A stretch of DNA of 64,000 nt from an uncultured Oscillospiraceae bacterium (GCA_900539845.1 UQDP01000005.1:1-64000), one strand, 5' to 3'. Shown: positions 43,483-52,337, counted from the first letter of the stretch. Notes: generated by a model not told the origin, from the sequence alone. Numbers and translations: made by a program.

Positions 43483-44583
43483 CTATGCGGTCATGATACG
43501 AATCAATGCGTCCAGATCTTCGCCGGCAACACCCGTTTCAACAAGGCAGTTGTATGTTTTTTCACTCAGTGTATCGCCTTCTGCTTGCTCGATTGCTTTA
43601 TAATAGTCGGATTCAAGTAAATTTTCAAGAGGTCTTTTGCCACCTATATTGCCGAAGTTTGAAAACAGGAAATCTTTATAAAGCTCCTCTTCCGGCACAC
43701 CGAGCAGCGCGTTTATCATAAAGGAAAGCATGCCGGTTCTGTCCGTTCCGATATTGCAGTGTATGAACAGCGGATAATGATTCTCATCTGCCAGAATGGA
43801 AAATACTTTTACGATCTGCTCTTTGTTGTCGCCAAGCATTTCGCCGTCCCATTCCATAGGGCAGTTGATATAGGATACAGTGTTCCCAAGCGGGCTTTCC
43901 GTTATGCCGCCGTTTTCGCTGTCGTAAGCAAGTCGAACATCGATTTCTGTTTTTATACCAAGCTCTTCCAGCATCGTGCGTTTGCCGTCTTCGGTTATTT
44001 CTATATTCACATACGGCACATTGCTCTCGTTCAGGCGACCGCATCTGAAGATCATCCCCTGCTTTGTTACAGTTCCGCTCTCGGTTTCTCTTCCGCCCAG
44101 ATCCCTTGCGTTTGTTATACCGTCTATGTAAAGATTGCGCGGCGCCTCACTGTTTGTTGTAAATGATGAAACATCGCTGGTTGCATTTTCTGTGCTGACT
44201 GTCCAATAATAATCCGTGCCGATCTTCAAATTGTATACGGTGTATTCGGTTTGATCTGTGGTATAGGAAACGGCGTTTGTCATATCTTCCTTTTCACTTA
44301 TGTTCAGTGTGAACTGCGTATGCTCCGTGCCGTTATATTCCCATTCAAATTCAATCGGTTTCGGTCTGCTTTTTTCCTCTTGCCCGTATGCGTACATACC
44401 GATCAATGAATCCGGACCGCTCAAAAACGCTTTTTGGCTGAACGTGTGCATGCTCACGGTTTCGTCAACAGGTGCAAGAGCTTGGATTGATGCGTTGCCG
44501 TCCGCATTTTGCTTGCCGGAACAGCCAGTAAACATGCAGATCAGAATCAAAACGCAAAGCATAAAACTTGTGGTTTTTTTCAT
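43483..44583 (-). CDS. Tyrosine-phosphatase-like lipoprotein with FN3-like domain
   Basis: The 366-residue secreted protein has a lipobox (FTGC, Cys about 21), an FN3-like beta domain (about 60-145) and a protein tyrosine phosphatase of the LipA type. The signatures are NARDLGG, MIFRCGRL and the catalytic HCNIGTDRTG (Cys-x5-Arg). Similar proteins in Listeria dephosphorylate host phosphotyrosine or phosphoinositides. Here the target is unknown. Start ATG 44583 lies 10 nt after GGAG. Confidence 0.87.
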   Translation of the reverse strand: MKKTTSFMLCVLILICMFTGCSGKQNADGNASIQALAPVDETVSMHTFSQKAFLSGPDSLIGMYAYGQEEKSRPKPIEFEWEYNGTEHTQFTLNISEKEDMTNAVSYTTDQTEYTVYNLKIGTDYYWTVSTENATSDVSSFTTNSEAPRNLYIDGITNARDLGGRETESGTVTKQGMIFRCGRLNESNVPYVNIEITEDGKRTMLEELGIKTEIDVRLAYDSENGGITESPLGNTVSYINCPMEWDGEMLGDNKEQIVKVFSILADENHYPLFIHCNIGTDRTGMLSFMINALLGVPEEELYKDFLFSNFGNIGGKRPLENLLESDYYKAIEQAEGDTLSEKTYNCLVETGVAGEDLDALIRIMTA

Positions 44584-44702
44584 TGGAATCACGCTCCTTT
44601 TTTTACAAAATCAATGATCATGTAATTTAATTATAACAGATAGACTGCTGTTTGCAAGTAGAAATCTTATATCGATTCTCAAATAATACGCCTGATTTTA
44701 TG

Positions 44703-44727
44703 AAAAAAAGACCGGCAGCCGCCGATC
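44703..44727 (-). terminator. Terminator of the small XRE gene
   Basis: On the minus strand GATCGGC and GCCGGTC with a 4-nt loop (one mismatch), followed by T7. Confidence 0.7.
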
Positions 44728-44756
44728 TGAATCGTAAATTATATAATAAAAATACT

Positions 44757-44972
44757 CTATTTTATGTCTTTTGGATCATCCGTTCTTTCCAGAATATAAT
44801 CAACGCTCGTTTTGTAAAAATCCGCAAATGCTATCAATATTTCAGGCGGTACTGTTCTTTCTCCTCTTTCATAATAGGAGTAAAGACGCTGAGAAATATT
44901 TATGCCGTCTCCAACCTCTTTCTGCGTAAGATCATTGTCTTCCCTTAAATCTTTAAGCCGTTTTAACTGCAT
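44757..44972 (-). CDS. Small XRE-family regulator
   Basis: The 71-residue helix-turn-helix protein (LREDNDLTQKEVGDGINISQRLYSYYERG) resembles stand-alone Cro/C1-type regulators of clostridia. Its target is not evident. It is divergent from an uncharacterised plus-strand gene with about 175 nt between. Confidence 0.85.
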   Translation of the reverse strand: MQLKRLKDLREDNDLTQKEVGDGINISQRLYSYYERGERTVPPEILIAFADFYKTSVDYILERTDDPKDIK

Positions 44973-45149
44973 GTTTTTGTGCGCCTTTCGTTTTTTCTTA
45001 TTATATGATTCGAAAGGGCAAACTATTGACAGGCAGAACTAAACGTTCTATAATATAATTTAATTGTATTAGCTGATAAAATTTATAATTTTTTCAAAAT
45101 GCAACAAAATTTCTTTATATTTTATGGTAAAATATATATGGTGGTTATA

Positions 45150-45809
45150 ATGATTTGTAATATGCAGCCGGATTATGAGAATGATTTGTTTTGTATAGAA
45201 AAAAAGCATAAAGACGGTTTTTATTATGAAGTCAGAAGCAGAAATATTGTTTCCGGCAGATTCTATGGTATTCGTTTTGAGGGAAAGAAAAAGTTTTATT
45301 TTTTCGTTTTCGATTCCGGCAGGTGGAATGTTTATCTTTTCAGATCCGATGCAGTATATCATCCTGCGTCTTTTCGTGACGTACATGACCTGACCAATCT
45401 TGAAACCGACATATTGAATAAAAAAATCGTACCGATTATACATATCAAAAGCGGCAAAAGCGGAAGCTGTTTTTTACGCCGCGGAGGAAAGATCGAGCTG
45501 CCGGAGATGCCGTTTTTTTATCCGTCTGAGCTTCGTATGCTTGACCGTCAAACCGAAATAGAACGATATAAATACACGGACGCACCGAAATATTTGATTA
45601 CTGCCCGTCTGAATAAATATGTTAAGCCGCAGTCTCCGCAGAGTCTGTATATGTTTGGCTGCAACAAGGACAGCGTGTATAAACAAATATCGGCAGGTTG
45701 CCCCATCGAGGTTACGGATACGGATAAGAATCTGCGTGCCGTTGCAGTGCGTAAAACCGAGAATATCTTTAATATCATTCCGAAGCAGCATTGCCTGCGC
45801 CCTATTTAG
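45150..45809 (+). CDS. Protein of unknown function
   Basis: I do not recognise this 219-residue protein. It is basic and rich in aromatic residues, with a beta-like first half (FYYEVRSRNIVSGRFYGIRFEGKK, then FFVFDSGRWNVYLF). There is no signal peptide or membrane segment. The start at 45150 has GGTGG nearby; an upstream ATG at 45099 would add a stretch that looks non-coding. Since its sequence is AT-leaning and no neighbour gives a clue, the role remains open. Confidence 0.6.
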   Translation: MICNMQPDYENDLFCIEKKHKDGFYYEVRSRNIVSGRFYGIRFEGKKKFYFFVFDSGRWNVYLFRSDAVYHPASFRDVHDLTNLETDILNKKIVPIIHIKSGKSGSCFLRRGGKIELPEMPFFYPSELRMLDRQTEIERYKYTDAPKYLITARLNKYVKPQSPQSLYMFGCNKDSVYKQISAGCPIEVTDTDKNLRAVAVRKTENIFNIIPKQHCLRPI

Positions 45810-45894
45810 CAGCGAAAACATATGCTTTCATCTGAGTGCTTGCATAATTTCCTTGCCGCTGTTATAATAATGTATTGTTGAGGTGATCAGAGAT

Positions 45895-46407
45895 ATGAAA
45901 GAAATAAACATCAGAGAGCTGAACGAAAATGCCGTGAAGCTGATCAGTGATGATTGGGCATTGCTGACGGCAAAGGATAAAAACAAAAATTCCTGCAACC
46001 CTATGACGGTATCATGGGGCGGAATAGGCGAGCTTTGGGGTAAAGACACGGCAACCGTCTATGTCAGGGAAAGCCGGTACACCAAAACACTTATGGACAG
46101 GGAAGATTATTTTTCACTCTGCTTTTTTGATAAAGCGTATAAAAATGCGCTCGGCTTCTGCGGCTCTCACAGCGGCAGGGACTGCGATAAGGTAAAGGAA
46201 ACGGGGCTCACTCCCGTTTATGACGAAAAAGCCCCTTATTTTAAAGAGGCAAGGCTCGTGCTTATCTGCAGAAAGGAAGCCTGCCTTTATCTTGATGAAA
46301 AAAGCTTTATAGACGAAAGCATTATGGATAAATGGTATTCCGATAAAGATATGCATTATATATATTTTTCTGAAATAGAAAAAGTGTTGATTTCGGAATC
46401 GTTTTAG
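45895..46407 (+). CDS. Flavin-reductase-like (FMN-binding split barrel) protein
   Basis: The 170-residue protein fits the flavin-reductase/pyridoxamine-oxidase-like split-barrel family. It has the N-terminal strand WALLTAKDKNKNSCNPMTVSWGGIG, the nucleotide-binding stretch VYVRESRYTKTLMDRE and FSLCFFD. Such proteins bind FMN and reduce quinones or flavins. Start 45895 follows GAGGTGA. The promoter of the SRP RNA overlaps its 3' end. Confidence 0.82.
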   Translation: MKEINIRELNENAVKLISDDWALLTAKDKNKNSCNPMTVSWGGIGELWGKDTATVYVRESRYTKTLMDREDYFSLCFFDKAYKNALGFCGSHSGRDCDKVKETGLTPVYDEKAPYFKEARLVLICRKEACLYLDEKSFIDESIMDKWYSDKDMHYIYFSEIEKVLISESF

Positions 46408-46415
46408 TATATAAT
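46387..46415 (+). promoter_or_regulatory. Promoter of the SRP RNA
   Basis: TTGATT, a 17-nt spacer and TATAAT, overlapping the end of the upstream coding region. Confidence 0.7.
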
Positions 46416-46436
46416 ATATGTGCAACTTAAAGCGGT

Positions 46437-46567
46437 TGCATTTTCAGCGTAGCGTATGGGCCCTGTGCGACGGGATGCTACGAACCTTGTCAGGCGGGGA
46501 ACCGAGCAGCAATAAGTGGATTATTCTGTGCGCCGCAGACAAGTCTGTACGTTACGCTGAGAATGCA
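46437..46567 (+). ncRNA. ffs: Signal recognition particle RNA
   Basis: The ends form a long helix (TGCATTTTCAGCGTAGCGTA with TACGTTACGCTGAGAATGCA). The apical domain has the family sequence CCTTGTCAGGCGGGGAACCG followed by AGCAGCAATAAG, the Ffh-binding symmetric and asymmetric loops. It sits just upstream of dnaX, as does scr in Bacillus. Confidence 0.93.
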
Positions 46568-46603
46568 GCCGTGTTTTTATAGACGCAGGAAGGAGGAAGT
46601 TAT

Positions 46604-48337
46604 ATGTATCAGGTGCTTTACAGAAAGTACAGACCCAAGGTCTTTTCCGATGTGTGCGGCCAGGAGCATGTAACCTCCACACTTCTGAATGAGATCCGCG
46701 AAAACCGGGTCTCCCATGCTTATCTTTTTACAGGATCAAGAGGTACGGGCAAGACTACCTGTGCAAAGATCCTTGCAAAAGCCGTAAACTGTGAAAACAG
46801 CCATAACGGTGAGCCGTGCAACGAATGTGAGATGTGCCGCGGTCTGGACGACGGCACGATCTATGATGTTGTTGAGATCGACGCGGCGTCAAATAACGGC
46901 GTTGATAATATCCGTGAGCTGCGTGAAGAGGCTAACTATACTCCGTCCAGGGGAAAATACCGCGTTTATATTATAGACGAGGTGCATATGCTTTCTCAAG
47001 GCGCTTTCAATGCACTTCTTAAAACGCTGGAAGAGCCTCCGGCACATGTGATCTTTATTCTTGCAACAACAGAAGTTCACAAGCTGCCTGCAACGATCCT
47101 TTCGCGCTGCCAGCGCTTTGATTTCAAGCGTATTCAGCCGGAAACCATGGCTGTCAGGCTCAAAGAGGTTGCCGGACTTGAGAATATGCAGTTATCCGAT
47201 GAGGCTGCCATTCTTATATCGCGTATAGCGGACGGCGGCATGAGAGACGCGCTTTCCATACTCGATCAGTGTGCGGGCAGAAGCAAAAATATAGATGAAA
47301 AGCTGGTTTCCGAAGTTGCCGGAATCGCGGGCAGAGAATCGCTTTATGAGCTTGCCGAAGCGGTTTATGATAAAAACAGCGGCAGGGCACTTGATATCAT
47401 TGCCTCGCTTCATCAGAACAGCTATGATATGGAGCGGCTGTGCGTTGAGATGATCAATCATTTCCGCAATTATCTGATTGTTAAAACCGTTACGAAAAGC
47501 CGCGGTCTTATTATATGCACCGACGATGAATACAGCCGTATAAAAGCGGCGGCAGGCAATTTTACATTGCCGAATATCATTTATGCGCTGGATCTGTTTC
47601 AGGATACGCTTGTTAAAATCAAGGGCGGGGCGAATTCCAGAATAGAGATGGAAATGAGCTTCATAAAGCTTTGTGAGCCTAAGCTGGACACTTCAATGGA
47701 TTCTGTTCTGGACAGAATTTCATCGCTTGAAAACGCCGTTAAACATATAGAAAACACACCTGCAAGGATCGCTGATGCTCCGGCAAAAACAGCCGAAACG
47801 CCTGTGGTGGAAAAACCGGCGGAGCAGAAATCCGAACCGTCGGCTGCGGACAGAGCGGATGAGTCTGCGCGTATACATGAGGATAAACAGCCCGATCTCA
47901 AAGAAAATATTGATATTGCTGTTGGTTCCGGCTCAGAGGATACGGCTGACATGACTCCCGAAAAGCCGATTGCCCGGACTGTGCCTGCAGGCAATCCTCC
48001 GGCGCCCGTTCAGGAGCAGACAGAATTTACGCAATGGGCGGATTTTATGGAGGAGATCTATAAAAAGGATATCGCGCTTTACGGAGTATTAAACGGATCG
48101 GGCGGTTATATCCGGGGTGAATTTTTTCTGATAGACAGCAAAAATCCCACTTTAAGGCAGTTTATAAAAATACCCACCCATTCAAAAGCAATCAAACAGG
48201 CGCTTTATGATGTGACGGGCGTTCATTATAAACTCGGGCTTTTCAAAAGAAAGACAGAAGAACATGAAAAGCGCGACCCGCTGGAGGATCTCATCTCAAA
48301 AGCGCAGGGCAGCGTGGATATAGATATTAAGGAATAA
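46604..48337 (+). CDS. dnaX: DNA polymerase III subunits gamma/tau
   Basis: DnaX is the clamp-loader ATPase. The 577-residue protein has the Walker A GSRGTGKT at 44-51, a four-Cys zinc module (about residues 64-79: CENSHNGEPCNECEMC), the Walker B IIDEVHML and the sensor segment LATTEVHKLPATILSRCQRFDF. An Ala/Glu/Pro-rich linker separates the C-terminal domain. AGGAGG precedes the start. It is the first gene of the replication/repair run with ybaB and recR. Confidence 0.97.
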   Translation: MYQVLYRKYRPKVFSDVCGQEHVTSTLLNEIRENRVSHAYLFTGSRGTGKTTCAKILAKAVNCENSHNGEPCNECEMCRGLDDGTIYDVVEIDAASNNGVDNIRELREEANYTPSRGKYRVYIIDEVHMLSQGAFNALLKTLEEPPAHVIFILATTEVHKLPATILSRCQRFDFKRIQPETMAVRLKEVAGLENMQLSDEAAILISRIADGGMRDALSILDQCAGRSKNIDEKLVSEVAGIAGRESLYELAEAVYDKNSGRALDIIASLHQNSYDMERLCVEMINHFRNYLIVKTVTKSRGLIICTDDEYSRIKAAAGNFTLPNIIYALDLFQDTLVKIKGGANSRIEMEMSFIKLCEPKLDTSMDSVLDRISSLENAVKHIENTPARIADAPAKTAETPVVEKPAEQKSEPSAADRADESARIHEDKQPDLKENIDIAVGSGSEDTADMTPEKPIARTVPAGNPPAPVQEQTEFTQWADFMEEIYKKDIALYGVLNGSGGYIRGEFFLIDSKNPTLRQFIKIPTHSKAIKQALYDVTGVHYKLGLFKRKTEEHEKRDPLEDLISKAQGSVDIDIKE

Positions 48338-48361
48338 TACTTAAAATAAAGGAGAAAAATT

Positions 48362-48706
48362 ATGAAAGCAAGACTTCCAAAGGGCATGGGCGGCGGTCCG
48401 CAGAATATGCAGGCAATGCTCAAGCAGGCTCAGCAGATGCAGGAAAATATTGAGAAGAAAAAGGCAGAGCTTGAGGAAAAAGAATATGTCGTTTCTTCCG
48501 GCGGCGGCATGGTAGAGGTGACCGTCACAGGTAAGCATGAGATAAAAGCAATCGGAATCAATCCGGAAGTTGTAGACCCGGAAGATGTTGAAATGCTTGA
48601 AGATATGCTTATGGCAGCGCTTAACGAGGCTATGCGCAAGATAGATGAGGAAGAGGAAAGGGAGCTTTCTTCCGTTACGGGCGGCCTTAATATTCCGGGA
48701 CTTTAA
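48362..48706 (+). CDS. YbaB/EbfC family nucleoid-associated protein
   Basis: The 114-residue protein has an N-terminal Gly/Met/Gln-rich start (GMGGGPQNMQAMLKQAQQMQ), helix KKAELEEKEYVVSSGGGMVEVTVTGKHE and LMAALNEAMRK. YbaB binds DNA as a dimer; genes for it lie between dnaX and recR across bacteria, as here. Confidence 0.95.
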   Translation: MKARLPKGMGGGPQNMQAMLKQAQQMQENIEKKKAELEEKEYVVSSGGGMVEVTVTGKHEIKAIGINPEVVDPEDVEMLEDMLMAALNEAMRKIDEEEERELSSVTGGLNIPGL

Positions 48707-48728
48707 TTTATAATCGCAGGTAATAACT

Positions 48729-49328
48729 ATGGCATATAATCTGGCTCCGCTGCAGAATCTTATCGAGCAGTTTGAGCGCATGCAGGGAATCGGGCATAAA
48801 ACAGCACAGAGGATGGCGTTTTATGTGCTTGGCTTAAGTGATGAGCAGGCACAGGAGTTCGCGCAGGCGATCACGGACGCGCACACAAAGATCAGGCAGT
48901 GCAAGATCTGCTGCGATCTTGCCGATGATGAGCTTTGCCCCATCTGCAAAAGCGAAACAAGGGATAAAAGCGTGATCTGCGTTGTGGAAGATCCGCGTGA
49001 TGTTGCCGCGATTGAGAGAACGCATGAATATAACGGCACTTATCATGTGCTTCACGGCGCGATATCGCCGATGGATAATATCGGTCCCGATCAGATCAAG
49101 ATTAAGGAACTGCTCGCAAGGCTGAACAGCGGTGAAGTTGAAGAAGTCATTATGGCAACGAATCCAACGGTCGAAGGCGAGGCAACGGCTATGTATATCA
49201 GCCGTTTGCTCAAACCGATGGGGATAACCGTTTCCCGTCTTGCATACGGGGTGCCGGTAGGCGCTGATCTTGAATATGCAGACGAGGTCACGCTTTCCAG
49301 AGCGCTGGAGGGCAGAAGCCTATTATAA
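48729..49328 (+). CDS. recR: Recombination protein RecR
   Basis: RecR works with RecO and RecF to load RecA at gaps. The 199-residue protein has an N-terminal helix-hairpin-helix (LPGIGHKTA-like: [17 protein letters not shown]), a four-Cys zinc finger ([16 protein letters not shown] at about 58-73), the Toprim segment [15 protein letters not shown] and a C-terminal Walker-B-like region. The first residues place it right after ybaB. Confidence 0.97.
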   Translation: MAYNLAPLQNLIEQFERMQGIGHKTAQRMAFYVLGLSDEQAQEFAQAITDAHTKIRQCKICCDLADDELCPICKSETRDKSVICVVEDPRDVAAIERTHEYNGTYHVLHGAISPMDNIGPDQIKIKELLARLNSGEVEEVIMATNPTVEGEATAMYISRLLKPMGITVSRLAYGVPVGADLEYADEVTLSRALEGRSLL

Positions 49329-49347
49329 CGGAAAGGAGCGGCAGGCT

Positions 49348-49815
49348 TTGGAAAACAAAAACAATACCGTTCAGGTAATCGCACGAAACAAAAAAGCCTA
49401 CCACGACTATTTTGTTCTTGACAAGTATGAGGCAGGCATAGAGCTGTACGGGACGGAAATCAAATCCATCCGTCAGGGCAGGGTGAATCTGAAGGATTCG
49501 TTTTGCGGTGTGGACGACGGCGAGATGTTTGCCATCGGAATGCATATTTCGCCATACGAGCAGGGGAATATATTTAACAGAGACCCTATGCGTAAAAAAC
49601 GGCTCCTGCTGCATAAGAAAGAGATCAGAAAGCTGTTTGAGCAAAATCAGCAGCAGGGTTTGAGTATCATTCCGCTTGAGCTGTATATAAAAAACGGCAG
49701 GGCAAAGCTGCAGATCGGGCTGTGCAAGGGTAAAAAGCTGCACGATAAGCGCGAGACTGCCGCTAAAAGAGACGCTCAGCGCACGATAGAGCGCGCTCTT
49801 AAAGAACACAGATAA
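49348..49815 (+). CDS. smpB: SsrA-binding protein SmpB
   Basis: SmpB escorts tmRNA to stalled ribosomes. The 155-residue protein has the YHDYFVLDKYEAGIELYGTEIKSIR segment and the basic C-terminal tail (KGKKLHDKRETAAKRD). The start is TTG at 49348 after AAAGGAG; the ATG upstream lies inside recR in another frame. The tmRNA gene begins 4 nt after its stop. Confidence 0.95.
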   Translation: MENKNNTVQVIARNKKAYHDYFVLDKYEAGIELYGTEIKSIRQGRVNLKDSFCGVDDGEMFAIGMHISPYEQGNIFNRDPMRKKRLLLHKKEIRKLFEQNQQQGLSIIPLELYIKNGRAKLQIGLCKGKKLHDKRETAAKRDAQRTIERALKEHR

Positions 49816-49819
49816 ATAC

Positions 49820-50168
49820 GGGGATGAAAGGATTTCGACTGGGATAAGGAGTCCCGGTAAGCATGCAGAGGAGCTGCACCGCTTTAAAAGCAGCACCCTA
49901 AAATTAACTGACAACAATAGATCAGTAGCTTTGGCTGCTTAAGCAGCCTTCGTCCGTCCGTTGCGTGCCGCGGCTTCGGAACGGGCGTCGTGCAGCGGCG
50001 AACATGAACGGGAGAGCGGCTCGGCTCCCGTCAGGTATCAGAGCCTACCGAAGCGATAAGGCTGTTTGCTGCCGTATCGCCGGGGGAATCTTAAATAACA
50101 AACTAAGCATGTAGAAAGCCCTGATGAATTATTTCAGGACGCGGTTTCGATTACCGCCATCTCCACCA
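49820..50168 (+). ncRNA. ssrA: Transfer-messenger RNA
   Basis: The 5' GGGGATG pairs with 3' CATCTCC, followed by ACCA, to form the acceptor stem. The T-arm sequence GGTTTCGATTACC is present. The tag ORF ends in GAC-AAC-AAT-AGA-TCA-GTA-GCT-TTG-GCT-GCT-TAA (49910-49942), giving the proteolysis tag end DNNRSVALAA. Its smpB partner is immediately upstream. Confidence 0.95.
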
Positions 50169-50175
50169 AAAGATA

Positions 50176-50219
50176 AAAATCCGAAACTCACCGTCATCGG
50201 TGATACTTTCGGATTTTTT
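50176..50219 (+). terminator. Terminator of tmRNA
   Basis: AAAAATCCGAAA...CACCG, short loop, CGGTG...TTTCGGATTTTTT. A long stem with T6. Confidence 0.9.
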
Positions 50220-50237
50220 ATTTTTATATAGAAAATT

Positions 50238-50268
50238 ACGGCAGAGTGTGTGAATACTCTGCCGTTTT
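50238..50268. terminator. Second hairpin after tmRNA
   Basis: ACGGCAGAGT and ACTCTGCCGT with an 8-nt loop, then TTTT on the plus strand. It marks the edge of the mobilization island and lies after the last small gene on the minus strand. Confidence 0.7.
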
Positions 50269-50273
50269 ATCAT

Positions 50274-50414
50274 TTATGGTTTGCTCTCTTTTTGTTTTAT
50301 CCACTCTTCAAATTCTTTTTTGCCTGCATCTGATTCAAAGAATGCTTTTATATCCGGTAAAAAAGTTCTTATTAGTGCATCAATTTCATATTGTGGTATT
50401 TTGTTTGTTGCCAT
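50274..50414 (-). CDS. Small conserved mobile-element protein
   Basis: The 46-residue ORF (MATNKIPQYEIDALIRTF, then FFESDAGKKEFEEWIKQK) resembles small proteins encoded after relaxase genes of clostridial mobilizable elements. No function is known. The ribosome site is weak; the start sits in a GTTGCCATAAGGCAAC-like palindrome. It lies downstream of the relaxase in the same orientation. The remaining space between 50415 and 50538 holds only a GGTGAGAGATCACC palindrome near 50507. Confidence 0.6.
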   Translation of the reverse strand: MATNKIPQYEIDALIRTFLPDIKAFFESDAGKKEFEEWIKQKESKP

Positions 50415-50538
50415 AAGGCAACACAGTTTCTAAAAGGATTGTCTTATCACCTCCCATCAATGTTCGATTGTTGATGTTGTAAAAATGTTCATAGGGTTTC
50501 CTTTCCGCCCGGTGAGAGATCACCAGGCTGTTGTTTTT

Positions 50539-51843
50539 TTACATAGATTGACCGTAGTAGAGTTCGTTATTATCCTGATAATCTCCGCTGTGGTCATCTT
50601 CTCTTTGGCCTATGCCTTTCTTTTTGTTTCTGATGGGTTTGGGCGTTTTTGTTTTTGGTTGCCTGATTATTTCAGCAGCGCTTGCCAGAGCATAAAGCCC
50701 AGAAACAACAGGATCTGTATTGCTGACGGAATCGCTATCATCAACGGCAGCCATTTCTTCATCATCGATTTTTGAAATTGCTCTATACTGCTGTTTATCA
50801 CTTTTGCTGCTGAAGAGATGTTCTCGCTCAGTTTCCCAGCCTGTTGCTGCCGACTCGATATTCTGTCCGCTATTTGATCTGTCTGATACTTCAATTTCGC
50901 TTCCACTTGATGGATTGAATAGGTTGTCAGTTTTACCATCTGATCTTTGTCTATTGTATTCTCCAGCAGCGTCTGCTGATTTGTCAGTAACTGTATTAAC
51001 TCCTGCCAGCAGTCCCTGTCCACTATCGTTACTGATGTTGCTTCTTCCATTTTGGTAAGATGCTCTGCGTTTTTCCATTTCAAGTTCTCGTAATCTAAAC
51101 TCAAGTTCCATCATCTCCTTTTTGTATTTGTCCTGGTGCAGCCTGATGTCACGACATTTCATATTGTTGGGGCAAATGTAGGTTATGTACTTGTAGTTTT
51201 CTTGCCATTTGACATCATATCCGTACCGCTTTAAATATTTTTTGAATTCGTCTTTCGTTCTGCAATATTTCATTGCCTGATCGATAGTTGCCATTAGAGC
51301 AAACTTCCAGCTTTCGCCTTTCATTGCCGCTCGGTATTCTTTCGTGTTTATTGCTTTCTGTTTTGGCTTCGTGTATGGCTTTAATATTTCCAGTCCGAAT
51401 CTTTGGCAGATCTTATCCGAGTAATTCCTTAGATCTTCAAGTCCTTTCTCGTTAATTTGAATTTTTAAACTGTTTTCACAGTTAACGCTGTTTACTACAA
51501 AGTGATTGTGCCAGTGATCTCTGTCTATGTGTGTTGCAATTACTACTTCAAATCCGTCAAAGAATTTTGCTGTTTCCACGCCGATCTGATGTATCAGTTC
51601 AGGCGTTGCCTCACCGGGCTTAAATGACTGAACATATTGCTTAAAGAATACACCGTTTGATTTTCGGTACTGATTCTTTGTTGCCATAAATTCGGTGTAC
51701 GCGCTTTCTGGCACGCAGTTCTGACCGCTTACCAATTTTACTCCTTTATATGTTGTTTTGTAGTCCTGCATCACATAAGCAAGAACTCTTTTCATTGCGG
51801 TCCTGTTTTGTGTCCTTTCGGGAATTGCGGTTATGATTGCCAT
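50539..51843 (-). CDS. MOBP-type relaxase of a mobilizable element
   Basis: Relaxases nick oriT and lead the strand into the recipient. The 434-residue protein has an N-terminal relaxase domain with the metal-binding THIDRDHWHNHF (His105, His110, His112, His114), an early Tyr-rich segment (LAYVMQDYKT) that may supply the catalytic tyrosine, and a charged, disordered C-terminal half. Its GGAGGTG ribosome site is inside the end of the MobC-like gene, and the stop and start are adjacent, so translation is coupled. A separate gene is nested in its C-terminal half in another frame. Confidence 0.9.
   Translation of the reverse strand: MAIITAIPERTQNRTAMKRVLAYVMQDYKTTYKGVKLVSGQNCVPESAYTEFMATKNQYRKSNGVFFKQYVQSFKPGEATPELIHQIGVETAKFFDGFEVVIATHIDRDHWHNHFVVNSVNCENSLKIQINEKGLEDLRNYSDKICQRFGLEILKPYTKPKQKAINTKEYRAAMKGESWKFALMATIDQAMKYCRTKDEFKKYLKRYGYDVKWQENYKYITYICPNNMKCRDIRLHQDKYKKEMMELEFRLRELEMEKRRASYQNGRSNISNDSGQGLLAGVNTVTDKSADAAGEYNRQRSDGKTDNLFNPSSGSEIEVSDRSNSGQNIESAATGWETEREHLFSSKSDKQQYRAISKIDDEEMAAVDDSDSVSNTDPVVSGLYALASAAEIIRQPKTKTPKPIRNKKKGIGQREDDHSGDYQDNNELYYGQSM
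50667..51104 (-). CDS. Membrane-anchored protein nested inside the relaxase gene
   Basis: This 145-codon ORF lies wholly within the relaxase gene, in a different frame on the same strand. It starts with TTG about 10 nt after AAGGAG. The protein looks real: a structured N-terminus (SLDYENLKWKNAEHL), a Gln/Leu-rich coiled-coil-like middle and a C-terminal transmembrane helix (about 118-142) ending LLFLGFMLWQALL. In ColE1-type plasmids mobB is likewise nested in mobA and encodes a membrane-associated mobilization protein. I infer a similar role, not proven homology. Confidence 0.65.
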   Translation of the reverse strand: MSLDYENLKWKNAEHLTKMEEATSVTIVDRDCWQELIQLLTNQQTLLENTIDKDQMVKLTTYSIHQVEAKLKYQTDQIADRISSRQQQAGKLSENISSAAKVINSSIEQFQKSMMKKWLPLMIAIPSAIQILLFLGFMLWQALLK

Positions 51844-52137
51844 TCATTTGCACCTCCCTGAAATATCGTTCAGACGGTCATATACGGCGGAATACCGGTC
51901 TATCATTTCCGACAGTTCGGGACAAACGATCTTTCCCATATTGCACAGCATCGTAAGCTGATTCAGATTTCTTCCTATTGCCTTTTGTTCTTTCAGAACT
52001 TTGTCCAAGCCATCAATAATGATTATTGGTTTATCTAATGCTGACCTTGTAACAAATTCAGTAAAATTCATTTTTGCCTTATCGGCTTTCTTTTGGATCG
52101 TTTCGTAATCGTTTTCACGAAACCTCATCGCGACCAT
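51844..52137 (-). CDS. MobC-like relaxosome protein
   Basis: The 97-residue protein (MRFRENDYETIQKKADKAKMNFTEFVTRSAL) has the ribbon-helix-helix pattern of plasmid MobC proteins that help relaxases bind oriT. It has the family stretch AIGRNLNQLTMLCNMG. The ATG at 52137 has no ribosome site. An ATG at 52163 after GAGAGG would give MPKPTTKQK and then needs one extra base in an A5 run to enter this frame. Confidence 0.8.
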   Translation of the reverse strand: MVAMRFRENDYETIQKKADKAKMNFTEFVTRSALDKPIIIIDGLDKVLKEQKAIGRNLNQLTMLCNMGKIVCPELSEMIDRYSAVYDRLNDISGRCK

Positions 52138-52184
52138 TTTTGTTTTGTTGTTGGTTTTGGCATGTACCTCTCTTTCGTAATTTT

Positions 52185-52260
52185 AGGGGGTTCCGGGTGC
52201 TCCCGGTTTTCTGTTTGTATATACAAACAATATGCTTGCCTATCCCCGCAGGGGATAGAA
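52185..52260 (-). other. Candidate oriT region
   Basis: Between the mob promoter and the MobC-like gene lie three close palindromes: CCGGG-N4-CCCGG (52193-52206), the perfect GTTTGTATATACAAAC (52213-52228), and CTATCCCC-GCA-GGGGATAG (52240-52258) next to CTTGCC. The last resembles a nic-site hairpin of MOBP oriTs. No nick site has been shown. Confidence 0.5.
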
Positions 52261-52295
52261 TACGATATAATAACTCCTTTCCCAAAAAATTAAAA

Positions 52296-52337
52296 TCCTG
52301 AGAGTTACCGCGTGGCAGTATACTCTCAGGACTTTTT
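52296..52337. terminator. Hairpin in the mob leader
   Basis: TCCTGAGAGT and ACTCTCAGGA around a 16-nt loop. T-rich runs follow on both strands. It lies in the leader of the mob genes and could act as an attenuator or as a boundary terminator. Confidence 0.65.
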
